From the NCBI RefSeq assembly GCF_009708175.1, contig NZ_WMBB01000004.1:186001-250000 (forward strand): DNA of 64,000 nucleotides, in the 5' to 3' direction. Position numbers and translations under genes: made by a program. The notes beneath the pieces were generated by a model that was given only the letters and a program-made list of their open reading frames with translations, was not told the DNA's origin and ran no database searches. Positions 30,531-41,154 of the stretch are shown here, in pieces. Position 1 is the first letter of the stretch; the number at the start of each line of letters is the position of its first letter. Origin of the DNA: Nocardia aurantiaca. Its GTDB lineage: Bacteria; Actinomycetota; Actinomycetes; Mycobacteriales; Mycobacteriaceae.

Positions 30531-31679
30531 ATGAGTGTGGTTGCCGCTGGCCGTGTCGGGGTGGGTGCGCGGAGAGTCGTGCTGGGCGTGGCGCTCGGCG
30601 CCGTGCTGCTGTCCGGCTGCGCCCGCTTCGACGATCGTGCCTCCAGCCCGTTCACGACCGAACCGTCCTGGCAGAACGCCGAACCCAGTACCACCACCCC
30701 GAAGACGCCGCCGACCAATGCCAAGCGCCCGGATCTGCCGTGCGTGGATCCCGATCTGGCGGTGGTGACGTCGTGCCTGGACACCACCGGCGGCCTGGTC
30801 GCCCTGCCCGATGGCGGGAGCGCGCTGGTGGCCGAACGCACTACAGGGCGGATTCTGAAGGTGATCGCCACCGACGAGGGCGCTCCGCCCGCGCCCGTCG
30901 AGATCGCCAAGTTGGAGGTGGATCCGGCCGGGGACGGCGGGGTCACCGGTCTGGCGCTGTCGCCCACCTTCACCGAGGACGGGCTGATCTACGCCTACGT
31001 GACCACCGGCGGCGACAACCGGGTGGTGCGCATCTCCACCGACGGCGGCGCGCCCAAGCCCATCCTGACCGGAATTCCCAAGGGCCTCAACGGCAATCGC
31101 GGGTCCATCGACTTCGCCTCGCACGACCGCATGCTGGTGCTCACCGGTGACGCCGGCAATCCGTCGCTCGCGGCCGACACCAATTCACTGGCCGGAAAGC
31201 TGCTCAGCGTCAACGCCCCCGCGCCCGGCGCGTCCGCAGATGTGATGGTGACCGGTATCGGTGTGGCGGGCGGGGTGTGCTCGGACGGCAAGGATTCCAT
31301 CTGGATCACCGACCGCACCGCCACCGAGGACCGCCTGCAGCGCGTCGGCCCCGACGGCGTCGCGGTCAAGGCGTGGACCTGGCCCGACCACCCGGGTGTC
31401 GCGGGCTGTGCCGCCGCCTCCGACGGCGTCGCCATCTCCCTGACCAATCAGAAGGCCCTGGCCATCGCCACGGCCGACAAGAACACCCACGCCGTCACCG
31501 CCGCCCCCGCGCTGATCGCCCAGGACAAGTACGGGCGTCTCGACGGCGCGACCCTGGGCGGCGACGGCAATATCTGGGTCGGCACGGTCAACAAGCCCGA
31601 CGGCAATCCCAACCAGTACGACGACCGCGTGGTGCGCATCCCGCCGCCGTCCGCGGGCCAGGGCAACGGGCCGGACTAG
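30531..31679 (+). CDS. lppZ: LppZ-like beta-propeller lipoprotein
   Basis: A 382-residue secreted lipoprotein with a lipobox (GAVLLSGCARF) about 30 residues in, then a threonine/proline linker and a sorbosone-dehydrogenase-like beta-propeller of about 290 residues (ALSPTFTEDGLIYAYVTTGG, then DGNIWVGTVNKPDGNPNQYD). The homologue at this place in M. tuberculosis is LppZ (Rv3006); its activity is not established. Starts at the ATG giving MSVVAAGRVGVGARR. It is divergent from DoxX with 136 bases between. About 260 bases after it hold no gene I can support. Confidence 0.88.
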   Translation: MSVVAAGRVGVGARRVVLGVALGAVLLSGCARFDDRASSPFTTEPSWQNAEPSTTTPKTPPTNAKRPDLPCVDPDLAVVTSCLDTTGGLVALPDGGSALVAERTTGRILKVIATDEGAPPAPVEIAKLEVDPAGDGGVTGLALSPTFTEDGLIYAYVTTGGDNRVVRISTDGGAPKPILTGIPKGLNGNRGSIDFASHDRMLVLTGDAGNPSLAADTNSLAGKLLSVNAPAPGASADVMVTGIGVAGGVCSDGKDSIWITDRTATEDRLQRVGPDGVAVKAWTWPDHPGVAGCAAASDGVAISLTNQKALAIATADKNTHAVTAAPALIAQDKYGRLDGATLGGDGNIWVGTVNKPDGNPNQYDDRVVRIPPPSAGQGNGPD

Positions 31680-31946
31680 CTGGAACCTGTTCGACGCCAC
31701 CCGGCGCAGACCGGCCTCCCATCACCCGCGTGGTCGGTCGCGTGATGGCCACGGCGAAGGCCGATGACTCGACGCTGATCTGACGCGTGAAGACGCTATC
31801 CGGGATGTCGATCGCCGAGCGGCGATCCGTGGATCGCGTGCGGAACCGAAGTCACATGTGCGCAGCCACCGCGACTGACCACATTCGACAGCTCCGTACG
31901 CTCGGTCGGCCGCAGCCTGGCCGATCCGAACAGCGCGATCTGCCGC

Positions 31947-32582
31947 TCAGTGTCGCAACCCGGTCGAGTCGTCATCCCGTGTGACGTGGTGGGCACGCAG
32001 TGCCGCCAGCCACATTGCGGTCAGTTCATCGGTGAGTTCGGTGCGCGTCAGTGGGAGTCTCCCGGACAGGACCGCCTCGATCACGTCGAACGCACCGCCG
32101 AGGATGAACAGTGCCAGCGCCTGTGTGGACGGCTGCGAGGGACTGGTCAACGGCAGTGTGTCGGTGATGATCTGCGCGAACTCGACCAGCAGCGCGTGGC
32201 GGCGCTCGCGCAGCGGGCCATGGCCGGCCGCGCAGATCAGGATGGCGGTTGCCTTGCGCCGATCCTCGGCCACGACGCCGTATCCCGCGTCGATCGCGCC
32301 GCGGATTTGTTCTTCGATAGTCTCGCCCGCCGCGACCGCCTCCACACCGCGCGCCACGACCTCTTCCGCGACTGTGTCGATGACAGCGGTCAGCAGTGCG
32401 TCGAGGTCGGCGAAGCTTTCGTAGAAGTAGCGCGGTGTCAGTCGGGAGCGAGCGCAGATCGAGCGAACGCTGATCCCGGCCAGCCCGTCCTCATGCAGGC
32501 AGTCCAGCCCGGTGGAGATCAACACCTGGCGGCGCTGCTCGCGCCGCACATGCCCCGGAACGCCCCGGTAGGTACCCGTCAT
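31947..32582 (-). CDS. TetR-family regulator
   Basis: A 211-residue repressor-type protein. The N-terminal helix-turn-helix reads RRQVLISTGLDCLHEDGLAG, ISVRSICARSRLTPRYFYES; the C-terminal ligand-binding half is divergent (EVVARGVEAVAAGE, LALFILGGAFDVIEAVLSG). ATG at 32582 is chosen because AAGGTGG lies just before it. It is divergent from the P450 gene with an inverted repeat between them, so it probably represses that gene and itself; the inducer is unknown. Confidence 0.9.
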   Translation of the reverse strand: MTGTYRGVPGHVRREQRRQVLISTGLDCLHEDGLAGISVRSICARSRLTPRYFYESFADLDALLTAVIDTVAEEVVARGVEAVAAGETIEEQIRGAIDAGYGVVAEDRRKATAILICAAGHGPLRERRHALLVEFAQIITDTLPLTSPSQPSTQALALFILGGAFDVIEAVLSGRLPLTRTELTDELTAMWLAALRAHHVTRDDDSTGLRH

Positions 32583-32619
32583 GGCCACCTTCACGTATTG
32601 ACAACGACAACGACCGTTA

Positions 32620-32635
32620 TCACACTACCGTGTGA
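32620..32635. promoter_or_regulatory. Inverted-repeat operator, TetR-P450 intergenic
   Basis: TCACAC-TACC-GTGTGA, a perfect 6-base inverted repeat midway between the divergent start codons. A TTGACA hexamer lies 17 bases before it on the plus strand. Size and place suit a TetR operator. Confidence 0.5.
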
Positions 32636-32674
32636 CGGCTGGCACACACCAGGCGCACACCACGGGAGACGACG

Positions 32675-34009
32675 ATGACTCTGCTGACCTACGACCGGGC
32701 CGGCGTGCCCGGAATGCCGGGCGATGCCGGCCTGCCGCTGATCGGCTACACCTTGCAACTCGCGCAGGGGTCGCTGCTGACCGGCGACGGCCGCTACGAG
32801 AAATACGGACCGGTGTCGTGGTCGCGCGCGCTCGGGATCAACGCCGTACACGCGATGGGCCCGGACGCCTGCGAGGAGGTGCTGCGCAACCGCGACCAGG
32901 CATACGCGAACGGCCCCGGATGGTCGTTCATGATCGGCCCGTTCTTCCACGGTGGGCTGATGCTCATGGATTTCGACGAGCATCACCGCCACCGTCGAAT
33001 CATGCAATCGGCGTTCACCGCCGAACGCCTCGCCGGCTACCTCGGCCCGATGAACGAAACCATCGCCGCCGGCCTGCGCCAATGGCCCCGGACCGGCACG
33101 ATGCACTTCCACCGTCGGATCAAACAGCTGACCCTCGACGTCGCGACGCGGACGTTCAGCGGCACGCCGCTGGGCCCGCAGACCGACCGCGTCAACGCCG
33201 CGTTCACCGACACCGTGGCCGCCACCACCGCCGCGATCCGAGTGCCCATTCCCGGCCTGCGCTGGTCGAATGGATTGCGTGGACGGCACGTCCTCGAGCA
33301 GTACCTGACCCCCAACGTGGCAGCCAAACGCGCCGGGGACGGCAACGACCTGTTCAGCGCGCTGTGCCACGCGGTCGGCCCGGACGGCGAGCGGTTCACC
33401 GACAGCGAGATCGTCGACCACATGATCTTCCTGCTCATGGCCGCGCACGACACGGCGACCGCGACCATGACCACGATGACCTACTATCTGGCCCGCCACC
33501 CGCAATGGCAGGAGCGCTGCCGAGAGGAATCGCGCGCGCTCGGGGTCGACGCGATCAGCTACGCCGACCTGGACAAGCTCACATCGCTCGACCTGGTGAT
33601 GAAGGAGGCTATGCGCATCATCACCCCGGTCCCCGCCGTCATGCGCAGGACTGTCAAGGACACCGAACTACTCGGCTACCGAATTCCCGCCGACACCCAG
33701 GTCGGCGTCATGCTCTGGCACCTGCATCACATGCCCGAGCTGTGGTCCAACCCGTACCGGTTCGATCCCGAGCGTTTCGCCGAACCGCGGCGCGAGGACA
33801 AAGCCCACCGTCACGCGTACATGCCCTTCGGCCACGGCGTGCACAAATGCATCGGCATGTACTTCGGCGGTATGGAGATCAAAGCAGCGATGCACCAAAT
33901 GCTGCTACGCCAACGGTGGAGCGTCGAGCCGAACTATCGGATGCCCACCGAACTGCGCCCGCTGCCACGCCCCAGCGACGGCCTCCCCATCCGAGTGGCC
34001 AGCGCGTGA
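32675..34009 (+). CDS. Cytochrome P450
   Basis: A 444-residue soluble P450 monooxygenase. Motifs are the I-helix LLMAAHDTATATM (oxygen-activating A-A-H-D-T), ExxR in MKEAMRIITP, the PERF-like motif RFDPERFAEPRR and the heme loop FGHGVHKCIGMYFGG with the axial Cys. The N-terminus has no membrane anchor. The substrate is not predictable; no ferredoxin gene is adjacent. GGGAG precedes the ATG. Expression is likely under the divergent TetR regulator. Confidence 0.93.
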   Translation: MTLLTYDRAGVPGMPGDAGLPLIGYTLQLAQGSLLTGDGRYEKYGPVSWSRALGINAVHAMGPDACEEVLRNRDQAYANGPGWSFMIGPFFHGGLMLMDFDEHHRHRRIMQSAFTAERLAGYLGPMNETIAAGLRQWPRTGTMHFHRRIKQLTLDVATRTFSGTPLGPQTDRVNAAFTDTVAATTAAIRVPIPGLRWSNGLRGRHVLEQYLTPNVAAKRAGDGNDLFSALCHAVGPDGERFTDSEIVDHMIFLLMAAHDTATATMTTMTYYLARHPQWQERCREESRALGVDAISYADLDKLTSLDLVMKEAMRIITPVPAVMRRTVKDTELLGYRIPADTQVGVMLWHLHHMPELWSNPYRFDPERFAEPRREDKAHRHAYMPFGHGVHKCIGMYFGGMEIKAAMHQMLLRQRWSVEPNYRMPTELRPLPRPSDGLPIRVASA

Positions 34010-34432
34010 ACGCGTCCAACGCGCCGAGCAGCTTTCCAGGCGCTGTCGACACCGAAAGCACTGTGCCAGAACATATTCCAGTACAGACACGGAGCAAGTC
34101 CGCGCAATGATGGACAGCGTTGACGTGGGTTGCGCGGCTTCGAATCTCGGAGATGCGGTGACCTCGATTACCGCGGACCTCACCCAACTGCCACAGTCCT
34201 GGGTCAGCGTGTAGTCGATTCGACACCGAATGCCGGTCGGGCCGGCCGTTCACACGGCCGGGGCGACCGGCATTTGCAGTTCCACCACCCACCCGTCCGA
34301 GGTCGGGTCCTCGGGCGCGTTGAGGTAGCGAAGCGGAAAACGAATGCCCGGCAATTGAGCCGGGGTGCGGACAAGAAACGCTGTGGGGCACGGCGATCAC
34401 CGTGCGCCACAGCGTGTTTCGATGCTGTCCGG
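34010..34432. other. Intergenic region after the P450 gene
   Basis: About 420 bases between convergent P450 and gatB. It holds a large hairpin at 34229-34274 (AATGCCGGTCG arms, with inner CCGGCCG/CGGCCGG arms), probably a terminator, and the gatB terminator. On the minus strand a 34-codon stretch with coding-like third positions, from a TTG at 34354 to a TGA at 34250, ends inside that hairpin and may be the 3' end of a lost gene. Confidence 0.55.
34377..34416 (-). terminator. Terminator after gatB
   Basis: AACGCTGTGG-GGCACGG pairs with CCGTGCG-CCACAGCGT around loop CGATCA; it begins 17 bases past the gatB stop on the minus strand. Confidence 0.85.
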
Positions 34433-35947
34433 TTATCCTTCGACGCCGCAGGCGGCCAGCACCAGCTCGCGGACGCGGGCGGCGTCGGCCTGGCCGCGGG
34501 TGGCCTTCATGACGTCGCCGACGACCTTGCCCGCCGCCTGGACCTTGCCAGAGCGGATCTTGTCGGCGATGTCCGGGTTCGCGGCGAGGGCCTTCTCGAC
34601 CTCGGCCTGCAGGGCGGAGTCGTCGGACACCATGCCCAGGCCCTTGGTCTCGACGATCTGGGCCGGCTCGCCCTCACCGGCGAGGACGAGGTCGACGACC
34701 TGCTTGGCGACCTTGTTGTTGATGGTCTTGGCCTCGACCAGCCCGGCCACCTCGGCGACCTGCTTCGGGGTGATGGGCAGGTCCTCGAGCGCGACCTCGC
34801 GCTCCTTGGCCTTCTCGGTCAGATAGGCGACCCACCAGGACCGGGCGGCGTCGACCGACGCGCCGGCGTCGACGGTCGCGATGATCAGGTCCAGCGCGCC
34901 GGCATTGACCAGGTCGCGGAACACCTCGGCGGACAGACCCCAGTCGGCCTGGATCCGCGCGCGGCGCAACCACGGGTACTCCGGAATGGTGCCGCGCAGT
35001 TCCTCGACCCAGGCGGCGTCCGGCGCGATGGGCTCGAGGTCCGGCTCCGGGAAGTAGCGGTAGTCCTCGGCGGTCTCCTTGACGCGGCCGGGCGAGGTGG
35101 TGCCGTCGGTCTCGTGGAAGTGGCGGGTCTCCATCAGCACCTCGCGGCCGGAGGCCAGCACCGCGCCCTGACGCCGCATCTCGAAGCGCACCGCGACCTC
35201 GACACTCTTGAGCGAGTTCACGTTCTTGGTCTCGGTGCGGGTGCCGAATTCCTTGGCGCCCTTGGGCATGAGCGAGACATTGGCGTCGCAGCGCAGCGAG
35301 CCCTGCTCCATCTTCACGTCGGAGACACCGAGGGACTTGAGCACCTCGCGCAGCGCGGTGACGTACGCGCGGGCCACCTCGGGCGCGCGTACGCCCGCAC
35401 CCTCGATGGGCTTGGTGACGATCTCGATGAGCGGCACGCCCGCGCGGTTGTAGTCCAGCAGCGAGTGCGACGCGCCGTGGATGCGGCCGGTGGCGCCACC
35501 CACGTGCATCGACTTGCCGGTGTCCTCCTCCATATGGGCGCGCTCGATGTCGACGCGGAAGACCGTGCCGTCATCGAGCACCACATCGAGGTGCCCATTG
35601 GTGGCGATGGGCTCGTCGTACTGGCTGATCTGGTAGTTCTTCGGCTGGTCCGGGTAGAAGTAGTTCTTCCTCGCGAACCGGCCCCACGGGGTGATGGAGC
35701 AGTTCAGCGCCAGCCCGATGCGAATGGCGGACTCGACGGCCCGCTGGTTCACCACCGGCAGCGAGCCGGGCAGGCCGAGACATACCGGGCACACCTGGGT
35801 GTTCGGCTCGGCGCCGAATTCGGTCGGGCAGCCGCAGAACATCTTGGTCGCGGTGCCCAGCTCGACGTGTACCTCCATGCCGAGCACCGGGTCGTACCGA
35901 TCGATGACATCGGAGTAGTCCATCAAGTCCACCGTCGCTGCGCTCAT
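34433..35947 (-). CDS. gatB: Asp/Glu-tRNA amidotransferase subunit B
   Basis: A 504-residue subunit of GatCAB, which converts Glu-tRNA-Gln (and Asp-tRNA-Asn) to the amides. The cradle domain begins [20 protein letters not shown] and includes [15 protein letters not shown] and the phosphotransfer region; the C-terminal Yqey-type tail domain includes VKAT-like [14 protein letters not shown]. The ATG is chosen at [11 protein letters not shown] with GGAG eight bases upstream. gatA and gatC are about 22 kb away, with pfkA in between as in M. tuberculosis. Confidence 0.97.
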   Translation of the reverse strand: MSAATVDLMDYSDVIDRYDPVLGMEVHVELGTATKMFCGCPTEFGAEPNTQVCPVCLGLPGSLPVVNQRAVESAIRIGLALNCSITPWGRFARKNYFYPDQPKNYQISQYDEPIATNGHLDVVLDDGTVFRVDIERAHMEEDTGKSMHVGGATGRIHGASHSLLDYNRAGVPLIEIVTKPIEGAGVRAPEVARAYVTALREVLKSLGVSDVKMEQGSLRCDANVSLMPKGAKEFGTRTETKNVNSLKSVEVAVRFEMRRQGAVLASGREVLMETRHFHETDGTTSPGRVKETAEDYRYFPEPDLEPIAPDAAWVEELRGTIPEYPWLRRARIQADWGLSAEVFRDLVNAGALDLIIATVDAGASVDAARSWWVAYLTEKAKEREVALEDLPITPKQVAEVAGLVEAKTINNKVAKQVVDLVLAGEGEPAQIVETKGLGMVSDDSALQAEVEKALAANPDIADKIRSGKVQAAGKVVGDVMKATRGQADAARVRELVLAACGVEG

Positions 35948-35972
35948 GCGCTCCATCCTATTTACCCGCCGA

Positions 35973-38468
35973 TCAGTCGACGGCGATGGCCTCCACGATG
36001 GGCAGCCGGGCCGCGCGCAGAGCGGGTGGAATGGCGCCGAGCAGGGACAATCCGAGCGCGATGAGGGCGTAGGCCACCAGCAGCAGGCTGGGGTGATACG
36101 CGATATCCATGGCGATGGCGTGCCCGAGCGCGACAGTGGCCAGGTAGTGCACGGCCGAACCCACCGCCAGTCCCAGTGCGGCGCCGGTCAATCCGATGCC
36201 GACGGCCTCGGTGAGCACGGTACGCAGCAGAAACCGGCGGCTGGTGCCCATGGCCCGCAGCACCCCGAGTTCGCGGCGGCGGTCCAGCACCGACAGCATC
36301 AGCGTATTGAGTAGCGCGACAGCCGCCACCACGACCACGATCCAGAGGATGGCACCGCTGATCGAGGTGCCCTGACGCACGCTCGAGGAAATCGCGGTCA
36401 CCGCGTCGCGTCCGGTGCTGACATGGATGTCGGCCGGGACGGCGGCGCGCACGGCGGCCATCACCGCGGCGTGATCCGCGCCGGGCGCGAAGTCGATGCC
36501 GATGATGGTTTCGCCCGGCCGCTGATACCACTGCCGCATAATCCCCAGATCCAGCACCACCACGCCCGCGATGGCGGAGAAATAGGGGACCACCCGCAGC
36601 ACCTGAACCGTGTGCTCACCGGTCGGGGTGGGCAGGGTCAGGTCGGAGCCCTCGTGCACGCCGAGCGAGCGGGCCACATCCCGAGAAATGACGACGCCCT
36701 GCCCCGCGGCCATGCGGGCCAGGTCGGTCTGGCTCACGCTGTCCAGCGCCGAGACGCGGACAACGCCGCTCTCGTAGGCCTGCAGCATGACGCGGCCGCG
36801 GCCCAGGGTCGCGAAAGCCATTTGCGCCGAACCGACTCCGCCGACGCCGGGGATGGCGCTCAGCTTCTGCTTCAGGTCCGCGGGTAGCAGCGGGCCGGTC
36901 GGGAACTGCTCCATGGCGGTGGGGCTGACGAACACGTCGGTGCGGCCGAGACCCTCGAAGCTGTCGGTGGCCGCGGTGACCATATTGCGGGTGGCATTGC
37001 CGATGGCGACGATGGCCGTGACGCCGATCATGACGGTCATGACCGTGGCCCACACCCGGCGCGGGGCACGTTCGATGGTGGTCGCGCCCAGCGCGCCGGG
37101 CGCGCCGAAGAGCCGGGCCACCGCGGCGACCGCACGCACGATGGGGTCGGTGGCGGCGAAGCACAGCACGACGGCTCCGGCGATGGCCAGCGAGATCGCG
37201 CCGATGGACACCCGGCCCAGATCCGCCCCGGCCACGAACACCGCACCCGACACCATGATCAGTCCGAGAATTGCCGCGGCCCACCGCATCACCGGCTTGA
37301 CCATGTCGGCCGCACCGACGCCGACCGGGGCCAACGCCTCGATGGGCGCGACCTTGTACACCTGGCGCGCGGCAATGGCCGCGGCCGCCACACTGGCCAG
37401 CACGCAGGCCAGAATCGCCACCGGCACCGCGTAATCGGGCACTTCGTACTCGGTGCGGGACTCGACGGAGTTCACGATGGCGGCGGGCAGCTGGTGGATC
37501 GCGGTGCGGCCCATGAAGATGCCGATGATGGACCCGCTGATGCCGCCGAGCAATCCGAGAATCGCCGCCTCGGCCAGCAGGTCGCGGACCATGGGGCCGC
37601 GTTTGCCGCCCATGGCCCGCAGCAGCGACAGCATCGGGCGGCGTTGTGCCACGGCCATGCTCATGGCGTTGTAGATGAGGAACGAGGACACGATGAGCGC
37701 CGAAGCCGAGGAGGCGAGCGTCGAATAGCGCACCAGCATGACCGCGCCGCCCGCCTGCGCGGTGCGCAGATCCGGATCGGCGACCACGGCGCGACCGGCC
37801 ACAACCCGGGTGAGTTCCGAACGCAGCTGGTCCACATCGGTATTCGGCGCGGCCACGATCTGCACCGAGTCCAGGTGACCGGTGCGATCGGTGATCTTCT
37901 GCGCCACCGGCAGCAACGCGATCACGATGTGGCCGCCGTTGATCTTGGCGGCGGTGGAGTCGTCGATGACGCCCGCGACAGTGGCCGTCACGGTGCCGAG
38001 CTGGAACTTCTCGCCCTCCCGATGCCCCATGGCGGAGCCGACCAGGACGCCGTTGGAGACCGTGAGCAGCGTGCTCGCCTGGTCTTTCAGCGTTCCACCG
38101 AGGTCACTGCCCAGCTGGGCGACAGACTGGTCCGCGCCGATGAGCAGCGCCCGATCGTCGTCGGCCCCGATGGACTGACGCAGCATGGGCACCGCCGCGC
38201 CGATCCCGGGCACGGCCCGGATCTGTTGCAGCAGTTGCTGATCGAAGCCCGCGTCGGTGATGCCGCTGACCTCCAGCACCGCTTTGCCGCCGAGGCTGTG
38301 GGTGAGCTTGTCCACCGAACCGGTGATGGAGCCGGAGATGCTGAACACCGAAACCAGCAGTCCCGCCGAGATTCCCATCACCACCATGGCCATGGTGGTG
38401 CGGGCGCGGTGGGCGAAGAGCTCGCCGATATTGAACAGCCGTAGTCGATCCAGCGCGGCGCGGATCAT
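35973..38468 (-). CDS. FtsX/MacB-type ABC permease
   Basis: An 831-residue permease with two FtsX repeats: a TM segment near the N-terminus ([20 protein letters not shown]), a large extracytoplasmic domain of about 200 residues, then groups of TM segments (about 260-420, 430-500 and 710-820). It should form a dimeric or fused exporter with the ATPase whose stop codon its ATG overlaps by four bases. The family exports lipids, peptides or lipoproteins; the cargo here is unknown. Adjacent to gatB but transcribed from the ABC operon. Confidence 0.9.
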   Translation of the reverse strand: MIRAALDRLRLFNIGELFAHRARTTMAMVVMGISAGLLVSVFSISGSITGSVDKLTHSLGGKAVLEVSGITDAGFDQQLLQQIRAVPGIGAAVPMLRQSIGADDDRALLIGADQSVAQLGSDLGGTLKDQASTLLTVSNGVLVGSAMGHREGEKFQLGTVTATVAGVIDDSTAAKINGGHIVIALLPVAQKITDRTGHLDSVQIVAAPNTDVDQLRSELTRVVAGRAVVADPDLRTAQAGGAVMLVRYSTLASSASALIVSSFLIYNAMSMAVAQRRPMLSLLRAMGGKRGPMVRDLLAEAAILGLLGGISGSIIGIFMGRTAIHQLPAAIVNSVESRTEYEVPDYAVPVAILACVLASVAAAAIAARQVYKVAPIEALAPVGVGAADMVKPVMRWAAAILGLIMVSGAVFVAGADLGRVSIGAISLAIAGAVVLCFAATDPIVRAVAAVARLFGAPGALGATTIERAPRRVWATVMTVMIGVTAIVAIGNATRNMVTAATDSFEGLGRTDVFVSPTAMEQFPTGPLLPADLKQKLSAIPGVGGVGSAQMAFATLGRGRVMLQAYESGVVRVSALDSVSQTDLARMAAGQGVVISRDVARSLGVHEGSDLTLPTPTGEHTVQVLRVVPYFSAIAGVVVLDLGIMRQWYQRPGETIIGIDFAPGADHAAVMAAVRAAVPADIHVSTGRDAVTAISSSVRQGTSISGAILWIVVVVAAVALLNTLMLSVLDRRRELGVLRAMGTSRRFLLRTVLTEAVGIGLTGAALGLAVGSAVHYLATVALGHAIAMDIAYHPSLLLVAYALIALGLSLLGAIPPALRAARLPIVEAIAVD

Positions 38469-39253
38469 GCGTGCACCGCCCCGGCGTCATCGGCGGCGGA
38501 CCCGGCGGCCGCGTCGTCAGGGGTGGAACCGTTGCGCCCGGATTCGGGCACGGCCCGGACCTCTCCGTCATCGCCGCGGGCGACCCGGTCGATGGAGCCG
38601 ATCTGCCCGTCGCGCAGGTTGATCACCCGATCGCAGTAGCGCACCGCGCCCATATCGTGGGTCACCATCACCACCGAGTTGCCTTCCTCGGTGATGTCGG
38701 CGAGCAGTTGCAGGATCGAGGCGCCGGTCTTGGAATCGAGGTTGCCGGTCGGTTCATCGGCCAGGATCAAGGGCGGATCCATGATCAGCGCTCTCGCCAC
38801 CGCGACCCGCTGCATCTGGCCACCGGACAACTCGGCCGGCCGATGGTCGGCGCGCTCGCTGAGCCCGACCAGGTCGAGCAGCTCCAGCGCCCGCGGCTTG
38901 GCCTTGCGTAATCCGGTGCCGTCCAGCAGCTTCGGGATGGCGACGTTCTCCCAGGCGGTGAGCGTGGGCAGCAGGTTGAAGAACTGGAAGACGAAACCGA
39001 CGCGGTGCCGCCGGAATTCGGACTGCCGATCGTCGTCCAGGTCACCGATCTCCTTGTCCTGGAATCGAATCGACCCGGAGTCCGGGGAATCCAGCGCGCC
39101 GAGCAGATGCAGCAGCGTGCTCTTACCCGAACCGGATGGCCCGACGATGGCGGTGAACTCCCCCGCCTCGATGCGCAGGCTGATCCCGTCCAGGGCGCGC
39201 ACGGTCTGCTCGCCCACCCGGTATTCCTTGGTGACGTCGGTCAATTCCAGCAT
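38465..39253 (-). CDS. ABC transporter ATP-binding protein (LolD/MacB type)
   Basis: A 262-residue ATPase with Walker A GPSGSGKST, signature LSGGQMQRVAVARAL, Walker B LILADEPTGNLDS and switch HDMGAV. It belongs to the LolD/FtsE/MacB branch that partners FtsX-type permeases, as does the gene overlapping its 3' end. The C-terminus has a Gly/Asp/Ala-rich extension of about 35 residues. The ATG has AGGGGAAC before it. It heads a two-gene exporter unit. Confidence 0.95.
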   Translation of the reverse strand: MLELTDVTKEYRVGEQTVRALDGISLRIEAGEFTAIVGPSGSGKSTLLHLLGALDSPDSGSIRFQDKEIGDLDDDRQSEFRRHRVGFVFQFFNLLPTLTAWENVAIPKLLDGTGLRKAKPRALELLDLVGLSERADHRPAELSGGQMQRVAVARALIMDPPLILADEPTGNLDSKTGASILQLLADITEEGNSVVMVTHDMGAVRYCDRVINLRDGQIGSIDRVARGDDGEVRAVPESGRNGSTPDDAAAGSAADDAGAVHA

Positions 39254-39291
39254 GTCGTTCCCCTCTGCAGATCAATCCCAGCCGCTGTCTA

Positions 39292-39639
39292 TCAGCTGGC
39301 CATCGCTCGCGCACGCGGACGGCGGAAATACAGGCGATCGGTGTCGTAGGCGTCGAGGATCGCGCGCAGGACCGGCTGCTCGGCGCAGAGTTCGGCGTAC
39401 ACCTCGACCGCCAAACCGCCTTGCTCCATTGCGTTTTCCATCTTCGCGGTCAAATGGTTCTCCCAGCGATTGCGCAGCGCGAGCAACACCCCGTCGGGGC
39501 CGCCGAACAGCCGCTCCAGCTCCGGCAGATCGTCGAACAACTTGGGATCAGCGGGATTCAGTTGACAATTACTGCGAGCCGCCCGGTCGAGAACGGTGTG
39601 CAGGATTGCGGTACGTGCGTGGAAGTCTGCCCAGGACAT
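39292..39639 (-). CDS. Conserved helical protein, 115 residues
   Basis: I do not recognise a family. The ATG (MSWADFHARTAILHTVLDRA) follows GGGGGC. The sequence is mostly helical, with LFDDLPELERLFGGPDGVLL and ALRNRWENHLTAKMENAME segments, and ends LYFRRPRARAMAS. No signal or membrane segment. It lies upstream of and in the same direction as the ABC unit and is divergent from the sensor kinase, so it may be regulated with either. Confidence 0.7.
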   Translation of the reverse strand: MSWADFHARTAILHTVLDRAARSNCQLNPADPKLFDDLPELERLFGGPDGVLLALRNRWENHLTAKMENAMEQGGLAVEVYAELCAEQPVLRAILDAYDTDRLYFRRPRARAMAS

Positions 39640-39819
39640 GGCCCCCGACCTTTCTTGGTGCGCCTCGTGGCGGGCGCTTGTGCCTTGTCCCAAACCTACG
39701 ATCGCCGCGATATCCCTGTCTTCGTGCCGCGGACGCGACTTGGCCTCCTACTCCGGTAGGAGACGGGCCCCTGCCGCCGGACGATGTACGCGGTCTGTTC
39801 CGACGGATAGCCTGGCAGA

Positions 39820-41154
39820 ATGAACGTGACCAGCGCCACCCCCGAGGCGGTCGGGCAGGCGTTGCAGCAGTTACGGGAGTGGTTGCACGAGTCCGGTGTC
39901 CGGTCCCGGCGGTTCGTGCGCAATCCGGTCGGCGAGTACCGGCGCTGGGTGGAGGAGGCCGGACTCGACTATCCGGTCTCGATGGTGGTGCTGGTGGACG
40001 TGGCGCTGTACACGTTCGGCACGATCGCCTTCGCCCAGCGGGTGGCCGCGGGATATCTCCCCAGCTTCTTCGCCCTGGCCGCGCTGCTCGTCGTCTATCT
40101 GACCGGACCGCCGTGCGTGGTGTTCAACCTCCCGCCGCGCCCGGTGCTGCTCGCCTCGCTGACCATGGCGGCGGTAGCCCTGTTCCTGGTGCAGCCGGTA
40201 CCGCTGGATGTCGCACCGATCATTCTGATCGTCATGACCGGCGAGGTCGCGGCCATCACCCGGACGTCGGTGAGCGCCGTGATCGGCCTGGCCATGTTCG
40301 CGGAGATCATGTTCTTCGGATACGTGGGGCACGTCGACGGACTGACCTGGTTCGCTTTCGGCATCCTCTTCGGCTGGTTCACCGGTCAACTGCTGAACTA
40401 CCAGCGCCGCTACCTGTATCAGGAACGCGACTACCAGGAGGTCCGTGCCCTGCAGGCCGCCGATGAGGAACGCCGCCGCATCGCCCGCGAGGTGCACGAC
40501 GTGATCGCGCATTCGCTGAGCATCACCCTGTTGCACGTGACGGCGGCCCGGCACGCACTGCAGACCGATCAGGACGTGGATGAGGCTGTCGACGCGCTGG
40601 CCGACGCCGAACGCCTCGGCCGCCAGGCCATGGCCGATATCCGGCGCACCGTGGGCCTGCTCGGCGAGCGGTCGGCGACGCTCGCACCGGAACCGGGCCT
40701 GAACGATATCGACGATCTGGTCTCCGACTTCTTGCGCGCCGGCGTGGAGGTCGACTATCACATCGAAGGCGACCGATCCGCTGTGACCGCCGGGGTGGGA
40801 CTGGCGATGTACCGAATCTGTCAGGAATCGCTGGCGAATGTCGCCAAGCATGCCCCGGGCGAGCGGGCGCGGCTGCGAATCCAGCTGCGCCCCAAGTACA
40901 TCGATATCACCGTGACCAATACACTCGCGATCGGCGTGCATCAGCGGCCCGGGAACGGGATGGGCATCTCCGGCATGCGTCAGCGCGTCGCACCACTGGC
41001 CGGGCGGTTCACCGCGGGTCCCGATGACGACGGCTGGCGGGTGCACGCCCGCATCCCGCTGACCGGCGTGCCCTGCTCGGTCAACGCCATCGAAGACCAC
41101 CTACAGGCGATTCTGGAATCGATGAGGCACAAAACGCCGCAGGAGGGTATGTGA
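39820..41154 (+). CDS. Sensor histidine kinase (NarL/DesK type)
   Basis: A 444-residue membrane kinase. After about 55 cytosolic residues come six or so TM segments (VSMVVLVDVALYTFGTIAFA to WFAFGILFGWFTGQLL). The dimerisation and phosphoacceptor helix is EERRRIAREVHDVIAHSLSI, with the conserved His, and the C-terminal HATPase domain has MGISGMRQRVAPLAG. Most of the protein outside the kinase core is membrane, so it may sense the membrane itself. The response regulator start overlaps its stop codon. It starts at the ATG giving MNVTSATPEAVGQA. Confidence 0.92.
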   Translation: MNVTSATPEAVGQALQQLREWLHESGVRSRRFVRNPVGEYRRWVEEAGLDYPVSMVVLVDVALYTFGTIAFAQRVAAGYLPSFFALAALLVVYLTGPPCVVFNLPPRPVLLASLTMAAVALFLVQPVPLDVAPIILIVMTGEVAAITRTSVSAVIGLAMFAEIMFFGYVGHVDGLTWFAFGILFGWFTGQLLNYQRRYLYQERDYQEVRALQAADEERRRIAREVHDVIAHSLSITLLHVTAARHALQTDQDVDEAVDALADAERLGRQAMADIRRTVGLLGERSATLAPEPGLNDIDDLVSDFLRAGVEVDYHIEGDRSAVTAGVGLAMYRICQESLANVAKHAPGERARLRIQLRPKYIDITVTNTLAIGVHQRPGNGMGISGMRQRVAPLAGRFTAGPDDDGWRVHARIPLTGVPCSVNAIEDHLQAILESMRHKTPQEGM

